This document shows, in pieces, positions 12,601-20,292 of a stretch of DNA of 64,000 bases (position 1 is its first letter; the number at the start of each line of letters is the position of its first letter). The stretch lies in the NCBI GenBank assembly GCA_026874595.1, contig CM049309.1, positions 43,789,079 through 43,853,078 of the forward strand. Direction: 5' to 3'. A program made the translations under genes and the position numbers. Source of the DNA: Sipunculus nudus (Eukaryota > Annelida > Sipuncula > Golfingiida > Sipunculidae). Under the pieces are notes generated by a model. The model saw only the letters and a list, made by a program, of their open reading frames with translations. It was not told where the DNA came from and ran no database searches.

Positions 12601-15600
12601 TTGAGGTCCCACTGTTGGCCGTAGTTTCGAGTATTAAATGTACATAACTATAGTTTTAAAGAATTTTTAGCTGGCGTCTGATAATAACCCGGTGCTGCAG
12701 TTTAAACAAACATTATGATTCAGGATATATTATCTAATTTTATCTTAAGAAATACTTTACTTACCTTCGCACTCCTGCTCATTGCACGCTTCCGTTTCTG
12801 CTGAATGCCCGAGACCACTGCAGTCAGCGCCAGTGCAGTTTCGTGAGCGCATGCGCGTTCCTCCTCCACACGTAACAGAGCATGAAGACCAGGAGGACCA
12901 ATCTTGATACTCATTTTCCTCTGGAATTTGAATTTTTGCTACGTTTTAAATACTCTTACATCACACGCCAAAACTGTTTTTGTGCCATATACATTTATTA
13001 CAGACTAAATTATATTTATTTTATCATGTGTTTTATGATTTAGGAGGGTGTTAACAATTCTGTTTTTTTTTACGAATATCACGTGTCTCGTTATCACTTA
13101 CCGTTATGTACGTGCTGCATAATAAATGTGGTGAACGAACCTTAAATGTATGTCCCCAGGTTAATTAACGGTTAAATAAATGGTGGCAGATCATAAAGGG
13201 TATAAATTTTACTTACAAATATTGGAAGTGATTTGCATGATTCTGATCAGTTAATGCTACAGAGTTTTAGTAATTTGTGACTCAAGAGTATGTATTAGAG
13301 AAAAATAAAAGATATGTATTACAAGTTGTATTCATTTTACCAAAAAGTTTATTTGTTTCTAATATGGGCATGACTCCTTCATGGTGCACACGAAAACGTG
13401 TCAGAATTACAATTAAAACATTTTACAGCAAAACCTCGCCTAACGATCACCTCGGTTTAGCGACCACCTCTGAATTACGATCACTTGTTCACTGTTCCCA
13501 TTCTTTATAGCTCTTTATATAATACCTCCCTCAGACGACCAGCTCGAAAATGCGATTACTTTGAGGTCCCACTGTTGGCCGTAGTTTCGAGTATTAAATG
13601 TACATAACTATAGTTTTAAAGAATTTTTAGCTGGCGTCTGATAATAACCCGGTGCTGCAGTTTAAACAAACATTATGATTCAGGATATATTATCTAATTT
13701 TATCTTAAGAAATACTTTACTTACCTTCGCACTCCTGCTCATTGCACGCTTCCGTTTCTGCTGAATGCCCGAGACCACTGCAGTCAGCGCCAGTGCAGTT
13801 TCGTGAGCGCATGCGCGTTCCTCCCCCACACGTGACCGAGCAGGATGACCAGGATGACCAGTTTTCATACTTATTTTCATCTGGAATTTAATTTTTTTTC
13901 ACTGCTCTCTAATTAATCACTTTTTCAATACATCAAATACAGTCTCTCTCCGTTGCTCAGATGATAGTGTTCAATTGTGTTTAGTGCGGGAGAAAACCGG
14001 TGAATCTGGAGAAAACCACCGGCCTCGGACGGGCCGCTTCAACCCACTCTAATGGCCACGCCGAGGATCGAACCCGGGTCACCATTGGAGAGAGCCAACC
14101 TTTTTACCTGTCGACTGTCGAGGCGATTACGATATTTAGGTGATAAATACTTCGCTATAATTGTTTGCTACTGGTACATGCAGGGTTTCATCTCTATCTC
14201 TATGTGAGATAAATTTAGTCTGAGTAATAGTCACAAGTTATATATTTGCATAAGAGACATCAGATTAAAAAAAAGGTTAAAAATTACATGCCCATACGAT
14301 AATTAACAGCATAAACACCATAGGGCCCTGTCAGGGACTTACACCGGATATACCGGGATATACCGGATGTCCCGATGATTGTAAGCAATTTTCTGGAAAA
14401 ACTAGAATATTAAATTTATAAATATGTAGCTTTTAACTGACTGTAGTCTATCACACTGTTGTTTTTAATGATACAATCTAATGATAGAAACATAATACTA
14501 TAAAAGAGTAATGCTCAATGTGTTGTGATTTTTTTGTGAATGGCCTACTTATTTCGTGTTCCTAAAAAACCTCAGGCTGTCCATGTTACGCTTTATTAAC
14601 TCCTGGCGGTACTTGTATTGAATAAAATTAGTAAATAAATAGCCTACGCATTAACAAAGAAACGGAGATTCTAACCCTGAATCTAAGGCAGCGCTTCTCT
14701 GGCTGAACATCACACTCCTCAAGCTGGCTGTGTACACTGTAGTCTTCCCAGCCCAGCGGGCACTCAATGTTGTTTTAATATTAAAAAAAAATTAAAATGA
14801 GGTCGAGATGTTTTCATTTTTAACATTAAGTCAATGCTGATTTGACATTGATGGTTCAATGTTAATGATCAACTGGTTTCAACATTGAATAAATGTTGAA
14901 TTTCTACCTGCAATTCAAACTTAATGTTTCAATTTTTCAAAATTGATTTGACAATAATCTCTCAATGTTGATTATTTAAGATTGAAGCAATTTCCATACA
15001 AAGCTTTTCAAATATTGTTCCAATATTGATAATAAATATTGATTCGATATTTAATCAATTTTGATTTGCCCACTGGGAGGCCTTGTCAGATTTTAAACAT
15101 GCGACACTCGCTCTCGTTGGTCTGATTACACCGGTTCTGGCACAGAGCCAAGAATCAGACCAATGAGAGCGAGTGTTTCGTTTTTATCAGGCCACTGGCA
15201 GCGGGTGTGCCATGCTTAAAATTGAGGCTGGATGCACAATGCGATATTGCCACGCAAAGCAGCGGATAAAGCAAAAGGAGACCCGTGACGCCTGCAATGT
15301 TGAACTGCTGCGTGAGCAGAGAAACTGAACATGGGATTTATTTAATTTTGATTCCGACGGGAGGCCGCCATCTTGTTTTTAGTAACCAAGTGAGGATACC
15401 TACCACATGTGACGAAGCAGTCACATTTGCAGTCCGAACAAGCAATCCAGTAATCCTCGCTGACACTGCAGTTGGTGAGAACGTTACAACCGCGCCACCT
15501 GGTGGTCACGTCGTAGTACGTGAAGTCGCAAGTTTCGCAAGCCTCAGACCCAGGAAACTCATCCCCTGGAATTGTCCGTGGTCCTTTTAGGCACAGTCCT

Positions 15601-15774
15601 GTATTAAAATCAAATATATTGTAAAGAGGTTTCTTCCCTGTAAAATTTTGAAAGTAATATATAATTAATACAGCCTTCATGTTAAGATAATAAAGTTCGT
15701 ATTTCAAAACGTACTGCGTTTACGAAGAAGACTCATCTCACATCTACCTAAACACACCAATACCCACATGCACC

Positions 15775-15832
<58 letters not shown>

Positions 15833-16073
15833 TAGATAGATATATAAAATATGATTTTATTAAAGCGTAATAGGTGATAAGGTTGTCGATCAGATGTAAC
15901 GAGATGTTACCTAATCTATTTGAAAAGTTGATCTCTTCGTACATGAACACGGCCTGAAGAATTCAAAACATGATTTTATGCACAGTTGCTTTTGACTCAC
16001 TTGTTGTTGAAGCCCCAAGCCAGAAGATGCTTAACCACAATACCCGATAGAAGAATGGCATCGTTAAAACCAT
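1..16073 (-). CDS. Gene 1: modular secreted protein with two 10-Cys modules, five TSP1, trefoil, FAMeT-like and EGF domains (3' end outside window)
   Basis: Spliced CDS on the minus strand, inferred from GT-AG sites and phase: 16073-16001, 15598-15404, 13880-13725, 12920-12765, 11961-11806, 11203-11048, 10807-10613, 8847-8689, 7422-7288, 6894-6764, 4206-3933, 3383-3222, 2734-2450, 1927-1786, 1577-1390 and 628 to the window edge. All 16 pieces join without a stop (3191 nt, 1063 codons plus 2 nt). Domain order: signal peptide, Cys-rich A, TSP1 x4, Cys-rich B, TSP1, trefoil, FAMeT-like, EGF-like, uncharacterised extracellular regions. Nearly all introns are phase 1, so modules can be lost or duplicated without frameshift. 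TSP1, trefoil and EGF modules indicate an extracellular role in adhesion, matrix or mucosal/immune recognition; that role is inference. No transmembrane segment is visible in the part present. I know no named orthologue. No transcript is available, so small exons could be missed and alternative splicing is likely. Confidence 0.82.
1390..1577 (-). CDS. Gene 1 exon 16: uncharacterised extracellular region
   Basis: A 188-nt exon, phase 2 in (acceptor ATTGTTGCAG) and phase 1 out (donor GTCG|GTGAGT). It is a GC-rich island reading VSLQINVTGAADFRITP with a later HCSTDTTPCLFDAIHV. The N-V-T sequon could be glycosylated. It is open in this frame while another minus frame has a stop. It joins smoothly to DDLLTTKKTF in the next exon. 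Confidence 0.68.
1786..1927 (-). CDS. Gene 1 exon 15: uncharacterised extracellular region
   Basis: A 142-nt exon, phase 1 in (acceptor AAATTTTGCAG) and phase 2 out (donor CACAG|GTTAGT). It reads TIIHQENMVLDDHVCSHFF, then VVVTCKVNLTLPTEL. It pairs obligatorily with the following phase 2-1 exon, which supports both. Two cysteines; family unknown, with an Ig- or fibronectin-like beta pattern possible. Confidence 0.68.
2450..2734 (-). CDS. Gene 1 exon 14: uncharacterised extracellular region
   Basis: A 285-nt phase 1-1 exon, acceptor GGTTTTACCAG, opening LDETTGSPEILTCHV and closing SGYADLILQGGD. Two cysteines, no recognised domain. The donor is non-consensus (G|GTCAGA at 2449-2444), but it is the only GT before an in-frame stop and gives the right phase. 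The joins on both sides read as continuous protein. Confidence 0.68.
3222..3383 (-). CDS. Gene 1 exon 13: EGF-like domain
   Basis: A 162-nt phase 1-1 exon with acceptor TATTTTCAG and donor GTCC|GTGAGT. It has six cysteines: FCDWEWPVC, GSC, then YCSCPPGF and NTLGC. The C-x-C-x2-G core is typical of EGF. It has a long acidic insert (LPELDDERAD) between Cys3 and Cys4. No clear Ca-binding signature at its N-terminus. Confidence 0.8.
3933..4206 (-). CDS. Gene 1 exon 12: FAMeT-like domain, C-terminal part
   Basis: A 274-nt exon, phase 0 in and phase 1 out, with acceptor TTATCCCACAG and donor AAAG|GTAATC. Family signatures visible are YEVILGGSNG, FWIKWGGGHVTVGRG and VRAIGIKTGTG followed by GLWD. 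The domain is named after crustacean farnesoic acid O-methyltransferase. In extracellular multidomain proteins it is taken as a binding module, and no SAM-binding motif is seen here. Confidence 0.85.
4252..4705. mobile_element. hAT-type MITE with 8-bp target duplication (copy 1)
   Basis: Termini TTACGCTC...GAGCGTAA, flanked on both sides by CATTAAGG (4244-4251 and 4706-4713). An 8-bp duplication is the mark of hAT transposition. No transposase ORF. It sits in the intron between the two FAMeT exons. The first 70 bp form an internal foldback around CTACTGATTTTCCCGCTG. Confidence 0.8.
4883..6197. mobile_element. Pogo/Tigger-like non-autonomous element
   Basis: Inverted termini CAATAGAACCTC.../...TGTTCCACTG, flanked by TA on both sides. 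Near each end are several phrases such as TTTATAGAGGTGCCCAC. 1.3 kb with no transposase frame. Tc1/mariner-pogo type ends with TA duplication are known; membership is inferred from the ends. Confidence 0.55.
6764..6894 (-). CDS. Gene 1 exon 11: FAMeT-like domain, N-terminal part
   Basis: A 131-nt exon entered at phase 1 (acceptor ATACTTTCAG) and left at phase 0 (donor CGT|GTAAGT). It reads YKYIHEVDRDTFFFTIKV, then KAGSDVRIALSG. This is the usual first beta-strands of the Methyltransf_FA (PF12248) fold, and it is completed by the next exon. The phase-0 intron splits the domain internally. Confidence 0.8.
7288..7422 (-). CDS. Gene 1 exon 10: trefoil (P-type) domain
   Basis: A 135-nt phase 1-1 exon with acceptor CCATTTAAG and donor CAGT|GTAAGC. 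It encodes a six-cysteine trefoil: C, then RPVDCG, EEC, GCCW and SCFYP in order. The RVDCG...C....GCC......CFYP pattern is diagnostic. The C2-C3 and C5-C6 loops are slightly short for the family. Trefoil modules are protease-resistant and typical of mucosal or secreted proteins. Confidence 0.85.
8226..8350. repeat. 125-bp near-palindrome (foldback)
   Basis: The left arm starts TCACCTTTACATAAGGC and the right arm ends GCCTTTTTAAAGGTCA. The two arms pair over about 58 bases at roughly 80% identity, including AATCTTCCTACTT opposite AAGTAGGAAGATT. Almost no loop. Probably a decayed foldback element in a gene 1 intron. Confidence 0.7.
8689..8847 (-). CDS. Gene 1 exon 9: TSP1 repeat 5
   Basis: A 159-nt phase 1-1 TSP1 exon with acceptor TTATTTCAG and donor AGAG|GTAAAT. 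It has YEEWSSWSCCTVTCGGG, RMRSRIC, SDC, SETEVC and HAC. It differs from the other four in having CC instead of SC in the first motif, giving an extra seventh cysteine. This could pair with another module; that is inference. Confidence 0.92.
9414..10121. mobile_element. hAT-type MITE with 8-bp target duplication (copy 2, longer)
   Basis: Same family as the element at 4252-4705, here with GTCATAAG on both sides (9406-9413, 10122-10129). The 5' terminus has lost one T. It holds about 250 extra bases that the other copy lacks. It sits in the intron between the Cys-rich B and fifth TSP1 exons. Confidence 0.8.
10613..10807 (-). CDS. Gene 1 exon 8: 10-cysteine module B
   Basis: A 195-nt phase 1-1 exon, the second copy of the Cys-rich module, with acceptor TTACTCTAG and donor TGTG|GTAGGT. 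The ten cysteines have exactly the spacing of module A. Shared residues include MKGQR/LKGPR, FPGS, LTTRWRGCNV, W.AC.DC and CDC.VTC. Charge differs: this copy is more basic around KVSKKHW where module A has SVSEDYW. Function unknown. Confidence 0.85.
11048..11203 (-). CDS. Gene 1 exon 7: TSP1 repeat 4
   Basis: A 156-nt phase 1-1 TSP1 exon with acceptor AAATTTCAG and donor GTAG|GTAAAT. Motifs are WSSWSSCSVTCGGG, RMRSRNC, SDC, AETEDC and QEC. The intron just 5' of it (about 11206-11450) is recognisably similar to the intron 5' of the next TSP1 exon (about 11964-12240). So this exon came from an older duplication of the same unit. Confidence 0.93.
   Translation of the reverse strand, partial: RKMSIKIGHPGHLALSRVEEERACAHETALVLTAVVLGVKRKQKTAGNKSA
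11806..11961 (-). CDS. Gene 1 exon 6: TSP1 repeat 3
   Basis: A 156-nt phase 1-1 TSP1 exon with acceptor AAATTCCAG and donor GGAG|GTAAAT. It has EYQDWSSWSSCSVTCGGG, RMRSRNC, PDC, AETESC and QTC, so all six cysteines are present. Its 5' half was copied into the middle exon by the recent duplication. Confidence 0.93.
12466..12614. mobile_element. Pogo-like MITE (copy inside the tandem duplication, first)
   Basis: 149 bp, CAGCAAAACCTCGCC.../...GAGGTCCCACTG, with TA at the left. Inside: ACGATCACCTCGG and ACGATCACTTG, the usual stepwise pattern of such elements. An identical copy lies about 960 bp further on. Confidence 0.5.
12765..12920 (-). CDS. Gene 1 exon 5: TSP1 repeat 2 (chimeric exon)
   Basis: A 156-nt phase 1-1 TSP1 exon with the WSSWSSCSVTCGGG and RMRSRNC motifs. 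Its coding 5' half is identical to the 11806-11961 exon. Its 3' half is identical to the 13725-13880 exon. The switch falls inside a 20-base stretch at 12845-12864 shared by all three, which encodes the G-T-R-M-R-S-R part. It is the product of an unequal crossover that duplicated about 960 bp. Confidence 0.93.
13426..13574. mobile_element. Pogo-like MITE (copy inside the tandem duplication, second)
   Basis: Identical to the element at 12466-12614. It was copied by the 960-bp segmental duplication, not by transposition. Confidence 0.5.
13725..13880 (-). CDS. Gene 1 exon 4: TSP1 repeat 1
   Basis: A 156-nt phase 1-1 exon. It carries the TSP1 hallmarks WSSWSSCSVTCGGG, then RMRSRNC, DC, ETEAC and a final EC, giving six cysteines. 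WSSW is a C-mannosylation-type motif and CSVTCGG fits the POFUT2 O-fucosylation consensus (known for the family). Its 3' half is identical to that of the next exon, while its 5' half differs. Confidence 0.93.
13975..14125 (-). mobile_element. tRNA-derived SINE (minus strand)
   Basis: Read on the minus strand it carries a B-box-like GGGTTCGATCC, then GTGGCCATTAGAGTGGGTT and a GGTTTTCTCCAG core. The core is shared with the SINE at 30953-31165. Confidence 0.65.
14752..15077. mobile_element. MITE with CCCAGYGGGC termini
   Basis: The left end CCCAGCGGGCA and the right end GCCCACTGGG are inverted. The interior is made of repeated CAATGTTGA-type words on both strands. Non-coding, about 326 bp. Confidence 0.6.
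15104..15176. repeat. Foldback hairpin, 24-bp arms
   Basis: Arms 15104-15127 and 15153-15176 pair with one mismatch (core TTGGTCTGATT / AATCAGACCAA). The same core recurs at 61231-61289, so this is a dispersed foldback family. It lies in a gene 1 intron. Confidence 0.75.
15404..15598 (-). CDS. Gene 1 exon 3: 10-cysteine module A
   Basis: A 195-nt phase 1-1 exon with acceptor TTTTAATACAG and donor TGTG|GTAGGT. It encodes 10 cysteines with spacing C-x17-C-x2-C-x13-C-x5-C-x9-C-x2-C-x-C-x-C-x3-C. Conserved landmarks are FPGS, TTRWRGCNV and a terminal CDC.VTC. Length and Cys spacing are identical to the exon at 10613-10807, which proves this is a real repeated domain. I do not recognise it as a known family; the CxxCxCxC cluster only faintly recalls VWC-type modules. 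Confidence 0.85.
15779..15845. repeat. (TA)n microsatellite
   Basis: A pure TA run of about 50 bp followed by GATA units. Confidence 0.95.
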
Positions 16074-16097
16074 TCATGAACTCAACAGCTGGTAAAC
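16001..16097 (-). CDS. Gene 1 exon 2: start codon and signal peptide
   Basis: Acceptor TGTTTCAG at the 5' side and donor ACAA|GTGAGT at 16001. Two in-frame ATGs occur at 16073 and 16061; the second has A at -3. The 24-codon reading gives an N-terminus continuing MPFFYRVLWLSIFWLGASTT, a typical signal peptide with probable cleavage after GAS. It ends phase 1 and joins the next exon to give ...TTRLCLKG. A third ATG at 16077 is in a different frame and would make an upstream overlapping ORF. The start choice is inferred from the hydrophobic core and correct phase. Confidence 0.75.
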
Positions 16098-16916
16098 CTG
16101 AAACATACAGTACAATATGGAGATCGTGGTCTAACCGGTCTACAAGATGAGCTAGGAAATTTCAAAATTATTGAAAGTGGGAAAATGTGAAAACAGATAA
16201 AGTTAATTCTATGTAAACATTTTGTGTAAGGCTCTTTCAAGTGTAACCGGCAATTCCAGCTGGTCCACTCTTTTTCCAATGTATAGAATGTGATAACCCT
16301 TAAACGTTAGAAATTAGGCAATATTCTTACAGGGTGCATGTATCATTGTGAATAAGCTAAGGGTTTATTAGAATCAAGAAAGCAAATGAACAGTTCTAGC
16401 ATATGCACAGCAAAGAAGAGAAATCTATAGAAAAATCACTGTGCTAGGGCCCACCTTGATTCGTTTCTTTTTTCAAAAACCTGCTTTTTCTAAATATTTT
16501 ACTTATATTTCATTTTATGCGTGTCCTAACTTTTGAGTTAATATAATTAAGAATTAATATGGCATTTGATTGGTTTAGGGAGAATCGACTTTTCATAGAT
16601 GACTAGAAACCATGCACGATATATTATTCAACACTAAGGCCAAATAAGGAATCGAGATCACTGGAATATTTAGATAGATAATGTAAACCTCGCAAAAGTA
16701 GCTGACACGGACTAAGGCGTTATAGCGGACTCTGTGCTGACCTTGAAAAAATAATATACAATAAGTCTGGGATACAATTGCGTCTAAACTTAATCTTCTA
16801 TTTAGGCTCAGTAAGGTTGTTGATGCCTCCAGCTTAAATAACTAACATTAACCTATGATTCAGAGCCACATAGATTACTGCATTTATACTTGAAGTTACT
16901 GTCAAATTAATTGAAC

Positions 16917-17110
16917 CTGATGAAATTTTTAGGGCATTTCCTGAATGGGCAAGTGAAAAATGGATGAGATTTTGGTGTGGACCTGGTTATGATCCGGATT
17001 TAGGAACACCATCCAAGAATATTCACAAATGTAGAGTCTTATGCACGAGTAAACCTGGGAATATGGGCCTAATATCTGATTGCAAGCAAGGGCAGGGGGG
17101 CAACCCAAAA
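16917..17110. repeat. Dispersed repeat, copy 1
   Basis: It shares GAATATTYACAAATGTA, TATGCACGA and GGAATATGGGC, in the same order, with 52110-52290. Unknown class. The first part (ATGAAATTTTTAGGGCAT) also matches. Confidence 0.5.
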
Positions 17111-18326
17111 TAGGGACCCCCACAGAGCGGAGGCTTGCATTCCTTAGAATGCAAATTTAGTTCAAAGGTTGATCTGAGATATTATTGTTTGGTTTCATTA
17201 AACCACCTTAATTTGTCTGTTTTGTAAAATACCTCCCTTTGTTTCCATATACTGTCCACTTTGTTTAAAACTCATACAAAACTTGTATTTTTTCTGAAGC
17301 TCTTTTTCATCAAAGCCAAAAAGAGACTTCTTCGAATGCCGGCTATCCGTAGGAATAAACATAAAATCTGATCACATGGTCTATCCATTTAAATCTCTAT
17401 ACCTGCAGTTCGCTGAATAGCTTGACTTTTCAAAATCTTAATTTATCCTTGTACTTTTCTTTTTTAGTTTCATTATACGGTCAAACTTCAGTACCGCGGT
17501 TTCAGATAATTTTTATTGATATTTACCTCGCTATGATTGCTTTGTTATTGTGTCTGTGTATGTATGGGGTTCACCTTTATCTATGCGATATAATCTTTAT
17601 ATGTATATATGTTCGTGGTTTTCTATGTGTTAAATTTATTCTGAATGAAATGTGATTTAGCGATGGACCAATAGAAATCAGCTTATGCTGAATCTGAATA
17701 GGTACTCCTTGTGAAAAATGCATCATAAATAAATATATATATTGAAACAAATTAATGAAGGTTTGCCCATCATGTTATAAGCTAATTTGTAAAGTCATTT
17801 TCACCATTCGGAGCACCTCAGCCCAATTTGTTGGCGTCTAGCATCTGATGTGTCAATGGCCCAATAATACACCACACATTTTTGTGAAGTTCGCCGGAAA
17901 TCCACCGGGTTGTCATTTTTATATACTGAATTGTCTAAGAAAAGATCGCAGTTTCCACAAAGAAAACATTGATTTGCCGTAATAATGTGTATCGTGTGGG
18001 TTTGGTATGTTGCAAAACATCAAATATTTCCAGGTTCCGACGGTTGTTTAACTAGAAGGTTCAGTAATTAAAACAATGTTCGGACCTTAACATGGGAGTT
18101 GTGTGTGGTTTATGATCACTGCACCTAGAGGACTGAATGTACGCATGTGATCCTAGAGCGGCCTTGAACCACACGTGCCACATTTGAAATTTACTTTTGG
18201 AGGGCGCGTTAGTTTCAAAGTCACCACTCTTAAAAATCTCATACTAGGAATACCATGACTTTACAGTGTATCACAATTGATGTCTTTCCAATCCGATGAT
18301 TAGCGATTATATAAAAAACGGCTTAC

Positions 18327-18413
18327 CTTCTGAAAACAGAACTCTTGGCGACACTTGTTCGCGGTTATACACAGAGATAATTAGGTCTTACAGAGGCTAG
18401 GAGCCACGTAACT
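18327..18413 (-). other. Probable 5' non-coding exon of gene 1
   Basis: This stretch is more GC-rich than its surroundings, has no ATG, and ends at 18327 with the donor CAGAAG|GTAAGCC. The next good acceptor downstream is TGTTTCAG at about 16098, which opens the signal-peptide exon. The 5' boundary rests on the putative TATA/Inr pair. Function as 5' UTR is inferred. Confidence 0.5.
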
Positions 18414-18460
18414 GAACGAACAGGGAAAACATGAACCCGCCCTTTTATTGAACTCGAATG
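18400..18460 (-). promoter_or_regulatory. Probable core promoter of gene 1 (TATA + Inr)
   Basis: Read on the minus strand, a TATA-like element CAATAAAAGG lies at 18450-18441. An initiator-like TTCAGTT follows about 30 nt downstream, around 18416-18410. After it comes a stretch without ATG that ends in a strong splice donor. Spacing and order match a TATA/Inr promoter. No cap-site data, so the start site (about 18413) is inferred. Confidence 0.5.
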
Positions 18461-19130
18461 AACTCATGAGCTTAATCTTTCATGGTCCATGCACACATGA
18501 TCCCCCCTTGGTGTTTTTTGTGTCACCTGGCAATTGACTCGGGGCATTTGGTGAAATTTAATCTCGGGCATTATATCGATTCCCCGAGATACTAACCATT
18601 GAGACCGTCCAGCCAACCGTGATAATTCAAAACTGTTGTGTGATATTTTTCAGCGGTACAATACCTGTCAGAGAGTAAAGGCTGAGATTCTGTTTACTTG
18701 CCCTAATAAAGTTGTGTTTCATAACGTTATAACATGTTTGTTATCTCTCAGGTTTTTTTTGTTTGCCGAATTTCTCGAACCCCATAAAACTTTCTCGAGA
18801 GCAGCATCATGATCAGGGAACTCCTCCTAACTTTTATGCTGAATATGTTGTTTTGCCTTAGTGGAGACATGCGCTCTGTCATGTGCCATGTCGAAATGTT
18901 ATAATTTTTATAAACATTTTGTTCGATTCGATTTGATCTGTCAGCACTTCTGTTTGCTTCTTATTAGCACTCCGCAAAATGTTAATGATGAATTTCAATG
19001 GATCTTTATAGGGAGCTGGGTCCCCAGCAAAAAAGAGTTGCAGTGGCCCCAATTTATCTTCAAGGGAATGGTGGTGGAATGACTCGCAGGCGTATTGGAG
19101 GGTAATCAAATTGGTAACACTTTTTTACAA

Positions 19131-19132
<2 letters not shown>

Positions 19133-19169
<37 letters not shown>

Positions 19170-19201
19170 AGTATATTTATTATATATATATATATATGTA
19201 T

Positions 19202-19246
<45 letters not shown>
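19133..19246. repeat. (CA)n/(TA)n microsatellite
   Basis: A CA run followed by interrupted TA runs, up to the left end of the LTR at 19247. The TA run resumes directly after the LTR at 20258, so the LTR inserted into this array. Confidence 0.95.
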
Positions 19247-19250
<4 letters not shown>

Positions 19251-20253
19251 ATAGGTGTCTGTTTTATTGTGCGCAGGAGTGTTACATGTGTCTGTTGACA
19301 TGCTGATTCGTGTAGCCCAGGCATGGTTCGTTGCTATGGTAACCTCGCTTTTTTGGCGCTGGCTTGCGCGTGGGGTCTGGAGCGTAGAGACACAGCGTTC
19401 TTTGTTCTAGATGTTTCAGTTCTGTTCATGTGCGTGTGTATTGTTCTTTGGAATTTTCCATTTCTAGAATTTTCTGATGAGAAGCTATATATTATGGACT
19501 GTGTTTAGAGCATGCAGAAAGGAATATACCTGTTTTATTGTGCGCAGGAGTGTTAAATGTGTCTGTTGACATTCTGATTCGTGTAGCCCAGGCATGGTTC
19601 GTTGCTATGGGAACCTCGTTTTTTTGGCGCTGGCTTGTGTGTTGGGTCTGGAGCGTAGAGACACAGCGTTCTTTGTTCTAGATGTTTTAGGTCTGTTCAT
19701 GTGCGTGTGTATTGTTCTTTGGAATTTTCCATTTCTAGAATTTTCGGGTGAGAAGCTATATATTAGGGACTGTGTTTAGAGCTGGCAGAAAGGAATATAC
19801 CAGCGAGCACTAAGAGTGTTACTTTCTCGTCAGTTTGGGACCTTACGAATAATTGGAGTGGTGTCAGATATTCAACGGATTTAATACATATTTTGCGGAC
19901 TGTCTCCAGTTTGCCTTTGGATTATTACTATTTACGTGGATTATAGGTTTTAAAGGACTCTTGTTGAGCTGTGACAGTGGTGGTATCCAGAATCAAAGCC
20001 TAGAATTCGGACATTCTGGTACTGTACATTTTTATTGTTATACTGTGTAATTGTACTGATTTAGTGTATTGTAATGTTAGGATTGTTCTAAGAATAAATG
20101 ATAATTATTTGTTAACAAAAAACCACTGACTTCTTTATTCATTCCCCTAGACATTTCATGCTGCCTAGTGTTACAGAATCTGATTTTTTCTTTATCTCCG
20201 TACCAAAATTTGTGCTCCTCACGATCACTTGATCTGTTGTTATAAGGTTCCGT

Positions 20254-20257
<4 letters not shown>
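19247..20257 (+). mobile_element. Solo LTR, copy 1 (with internal 271-bp duplication)
   Basis: Begins TGTTATAGGTG and ends GGTTCCGTAACA, the TG...CA inverted ends of an LTR. It is collinear with the LTRs at 25997 and 63398. It lies inside a TA array, so a target duplication cannot be told. A TATATATTATGG box precedes GTGTTTAGAGC, the likely start of R. The segment 19261-19531 is repeated at 19532-19802. No retroelement genes nearby. Confidence 0.75.

Positions 20258-20291
<34 letters not shown>
20258..20291. repeat. (TA)n microsatellite
   Basis: TA run directly after the solo LTR. Confidence 0.9.

Positions 20292-20292
<1 letters not shown>

Larger units (their letters stand above)
11886..13824. 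repeat. Recent 960-bp tandem duplication (TSP1 exon plus intron)
   Basis: Positions 11886 to about 12864 match 12845 to about 13824 nearly perfectly. The only difference I saw is one extra T in a T run (offset 959 before it, 960 after). Both breakpoints lie in TSP1 exons. Each copy also contains the same small pogo-like MITE. Confidence 0.95.

Noticed and set aside
12317-13510. Two identical 77-codon frames on the plus strand
   Set aside because: They are the same intronic sequence copied by the 960-bp duplication and partly a MITE.
15342-15707. Reading exon 3 as a first exon starting MKAVLIIYYFQ
   Set aside because: The acceptor at 15599 and the identical 195-nt length of the sister exon show it is internal; the extension is intron.
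16001-16097. Exon of a natriuretic-peptide/guanylate cyclase receptor (frame with EFMNGFNDAILL)
   Set aside because: No other receptor exons nearby and the phase does not match the next exon. The other frame of the same exon gives a good signal peptide in the right phase.
19095-19324. Ile/Tyr-rich frames at microsatellites (also at 15.8, 20.2, 28.0, 32.8 and 47.1 kb)
   Set aside because: They are translations of (TA)n and (CA)n runs.
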